From: Kaistia dalseonensis
GTDB taxonomy: Bacteria; Pseudomonadota; Alphaproteobacteria; Rhizobiales; Kaistiaceae
Assembly: GCF_030814715.1 (NCBI RefSeq)
Contig: NZ_JAUSVO010000003.1
Location: 310,001-374,000, forward strand
DNA: 64,000 nucleotides
Direction: 5' to 3'
Shown: positions 63,684 to 64,000 of the stretch, piece after piece
Layout of the letters: each line of letters begins with the position of its first letter
Position numbering within the stretch: position 1 is the first letter of the stretch
Program-made: the position numbers and the translations under genes
Notes under the pieces: model-generated
The model's database searches: none
What the model was told of the DNA's origin: nothing
What the model saw: only the letters and a program-made list of their open reading frames with translations

Positions 63684-63712
63684 AAAAAGGCCCGCCGTGC
63701 GAACGGCGGGCC
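63684..63712 (-). terminator. Terminator of the DUF1127 gene
   Basis: Perfect 10-bp stem GGCCCGCCGT / ACGGCGGGCC with a 4-base loop, and on the minus strand TTTTT follows it. It can also stop the plus-strand DUF937 transcript, which ends 52 bases before it, but without a T run on that side. Confidence 0.85.
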
Positions 63713-63798
63713 AAGTTCGGAACCACCCAGGGGATTGAAGGGGGGCTCCGGCTGCAGGCAAACGGATGACGGATCGGCCGTCATCCAAAAGGTAGCAT

Positions 63799-64000
63799 TC
63801 AGGCCTTGCGGCGATAGCGCGCCGAAGCGACGCGGACTTCACTGCCGCGATTGAGCCTGTCGCGCATCTGGGCCTGGTGGGCGAAGCGGCGCTCGAGCGC
63901 CAGCATGGAAAGCTGCACCGACGGGTCCTCATCGGCGCGAGCCGACATGGCACAATAGACGTCGCCCTGCGTCAATCCGATATCGCTCAGCATGCGATCA
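63799..64000 (-). CDS. DUF1127 protein, N-terminus outside window
   Basis: The minus strand reads DRMLSDIGLTQGDVYCAMSARA and ends at the stop at 63799. LSDIGLTQGDV is the conserved DUF1127 core, so the true start lies beyond base 64000. The C-terminal extension of about 50 residues is charged, ending RVASARYRRKA. In Hyphomicrobiales DUF1127 proteins affect small-RNA-linked stress and phosphate physiology, but the role of this member is unknown. Confidence 0.75.
   Translation of the reverse strand, partial: DRMLSDIGLTQGDVYCAMSARADEDPSVQLSMLALERRFAHQAQMRDRLNRGSEVRVASARYRRKA

Overview
This is a high-GC chromosomal segment whose gene content and order point to an alphaproteobacterium of the order Hyphomicrobiales (Rhizobiales). 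Supporting signs are pyrB with a zinc-ligand-less dihydroorotase homologue next to plsY, hisS-hisZ-hisG, a DUF983 gene close to rpmG, ATP-less sugar importers with TIM-barrel isomerases, DUF1127, DUF1488 and DUF937 proteins, a bacterial/plant-type glutamate-cysteine ligase, and dispersed palindromic repeats of rhizobial style. No phage, insertion sequence, tRNA, rRNA or CRISPR array was seen. Long open frames antisense to real genes are frequent and reflect GC-rich third positions.

Layout. 1-2664: plsY (cut by the window edge), pyrC-like and pyrB on the minus strand. 2923-7436: complete CUT2-type sugar importer (binding protein, fused double ATPase, two permeases). 7518-9540: DUF983, an MFS carrier, and rpmG with its own promoter and terminator. 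9637-13725: hisS, a 156-bp tandem repeat array, hisZ, hisG. 13872-16375: a 51-aa protein, tag, an L,D-transpeptidase, and a TetR regulator. 16629-19592: EmrA/EmrB efflux behind twin TetR operators. 19821-27773: divergent sugar cluster (CUT1 importer without ATPase, two TIM-barrel isomerase-like enzymes, a GMC flavoenzyme, LacI). 27981-32935: DHA2 efflux carrier, malate synthase, thiE and thiM under a TPP riboswitch. 33058-37585: TMEM175-like channel, copper delivery trio (DUF2946, PCuAC, SCO) and an ADP-ribosylglycohydrolase homologue. 37088-40230: cupin/TetR pair and a tetA/tetR pair with tet operators. 40356-41542: DUF1488 and a transglutaminase-like protein. 41556-47273: glcD-glcE-[repeat array, DUF559]-glcF with a divergent LysR gene. 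47270-53341: DUF3422, lldD with a divergent FadR-type regulator, quinone oxidoreductase with a divergent LysR gene, glutamine amidotransferase-like protein. 53461-57905: RND pump and its adaptor. 58239-64000: EamA transporter, small periplasmic protein, SDR, gshA, UspA, DUF937 and a cut DUF1127 gene.

How the genes work together. Metabolically the window combines sugar uptake, alpha-hydroxyacid oxidation (glycolate by glcDEF, L-lactate by lldD) and malate synthase, which would consume the glyoxylate made from glycolate. Four drug-type exporters (EmrAB, a DHA2 carrier, a TetA-like carrier, an RND pump) lie within 42 kb. Most regulators sit next to their targets with visible palindromic operators.

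The most interesting parts are: (a) the 19.8-27.8 kb cluster, whose combination of GMC oxidoreductase, two xylose-isomerase-like TIM barrels and a dedicated importer suggests an oxidise-then-eliminate route for glycosides; (b) two tandem arrays of the same two-hairpin repeat, inside two unrelated operons and in the same orientation relative to transcription; (c) a bipartite dispersed element with a constant hairpin followed by a second hairpin whose stem differs between copies but still pairs perfectly; and (d) a DUF559 nuclease-like gene inside the glycolate oxidase operon.
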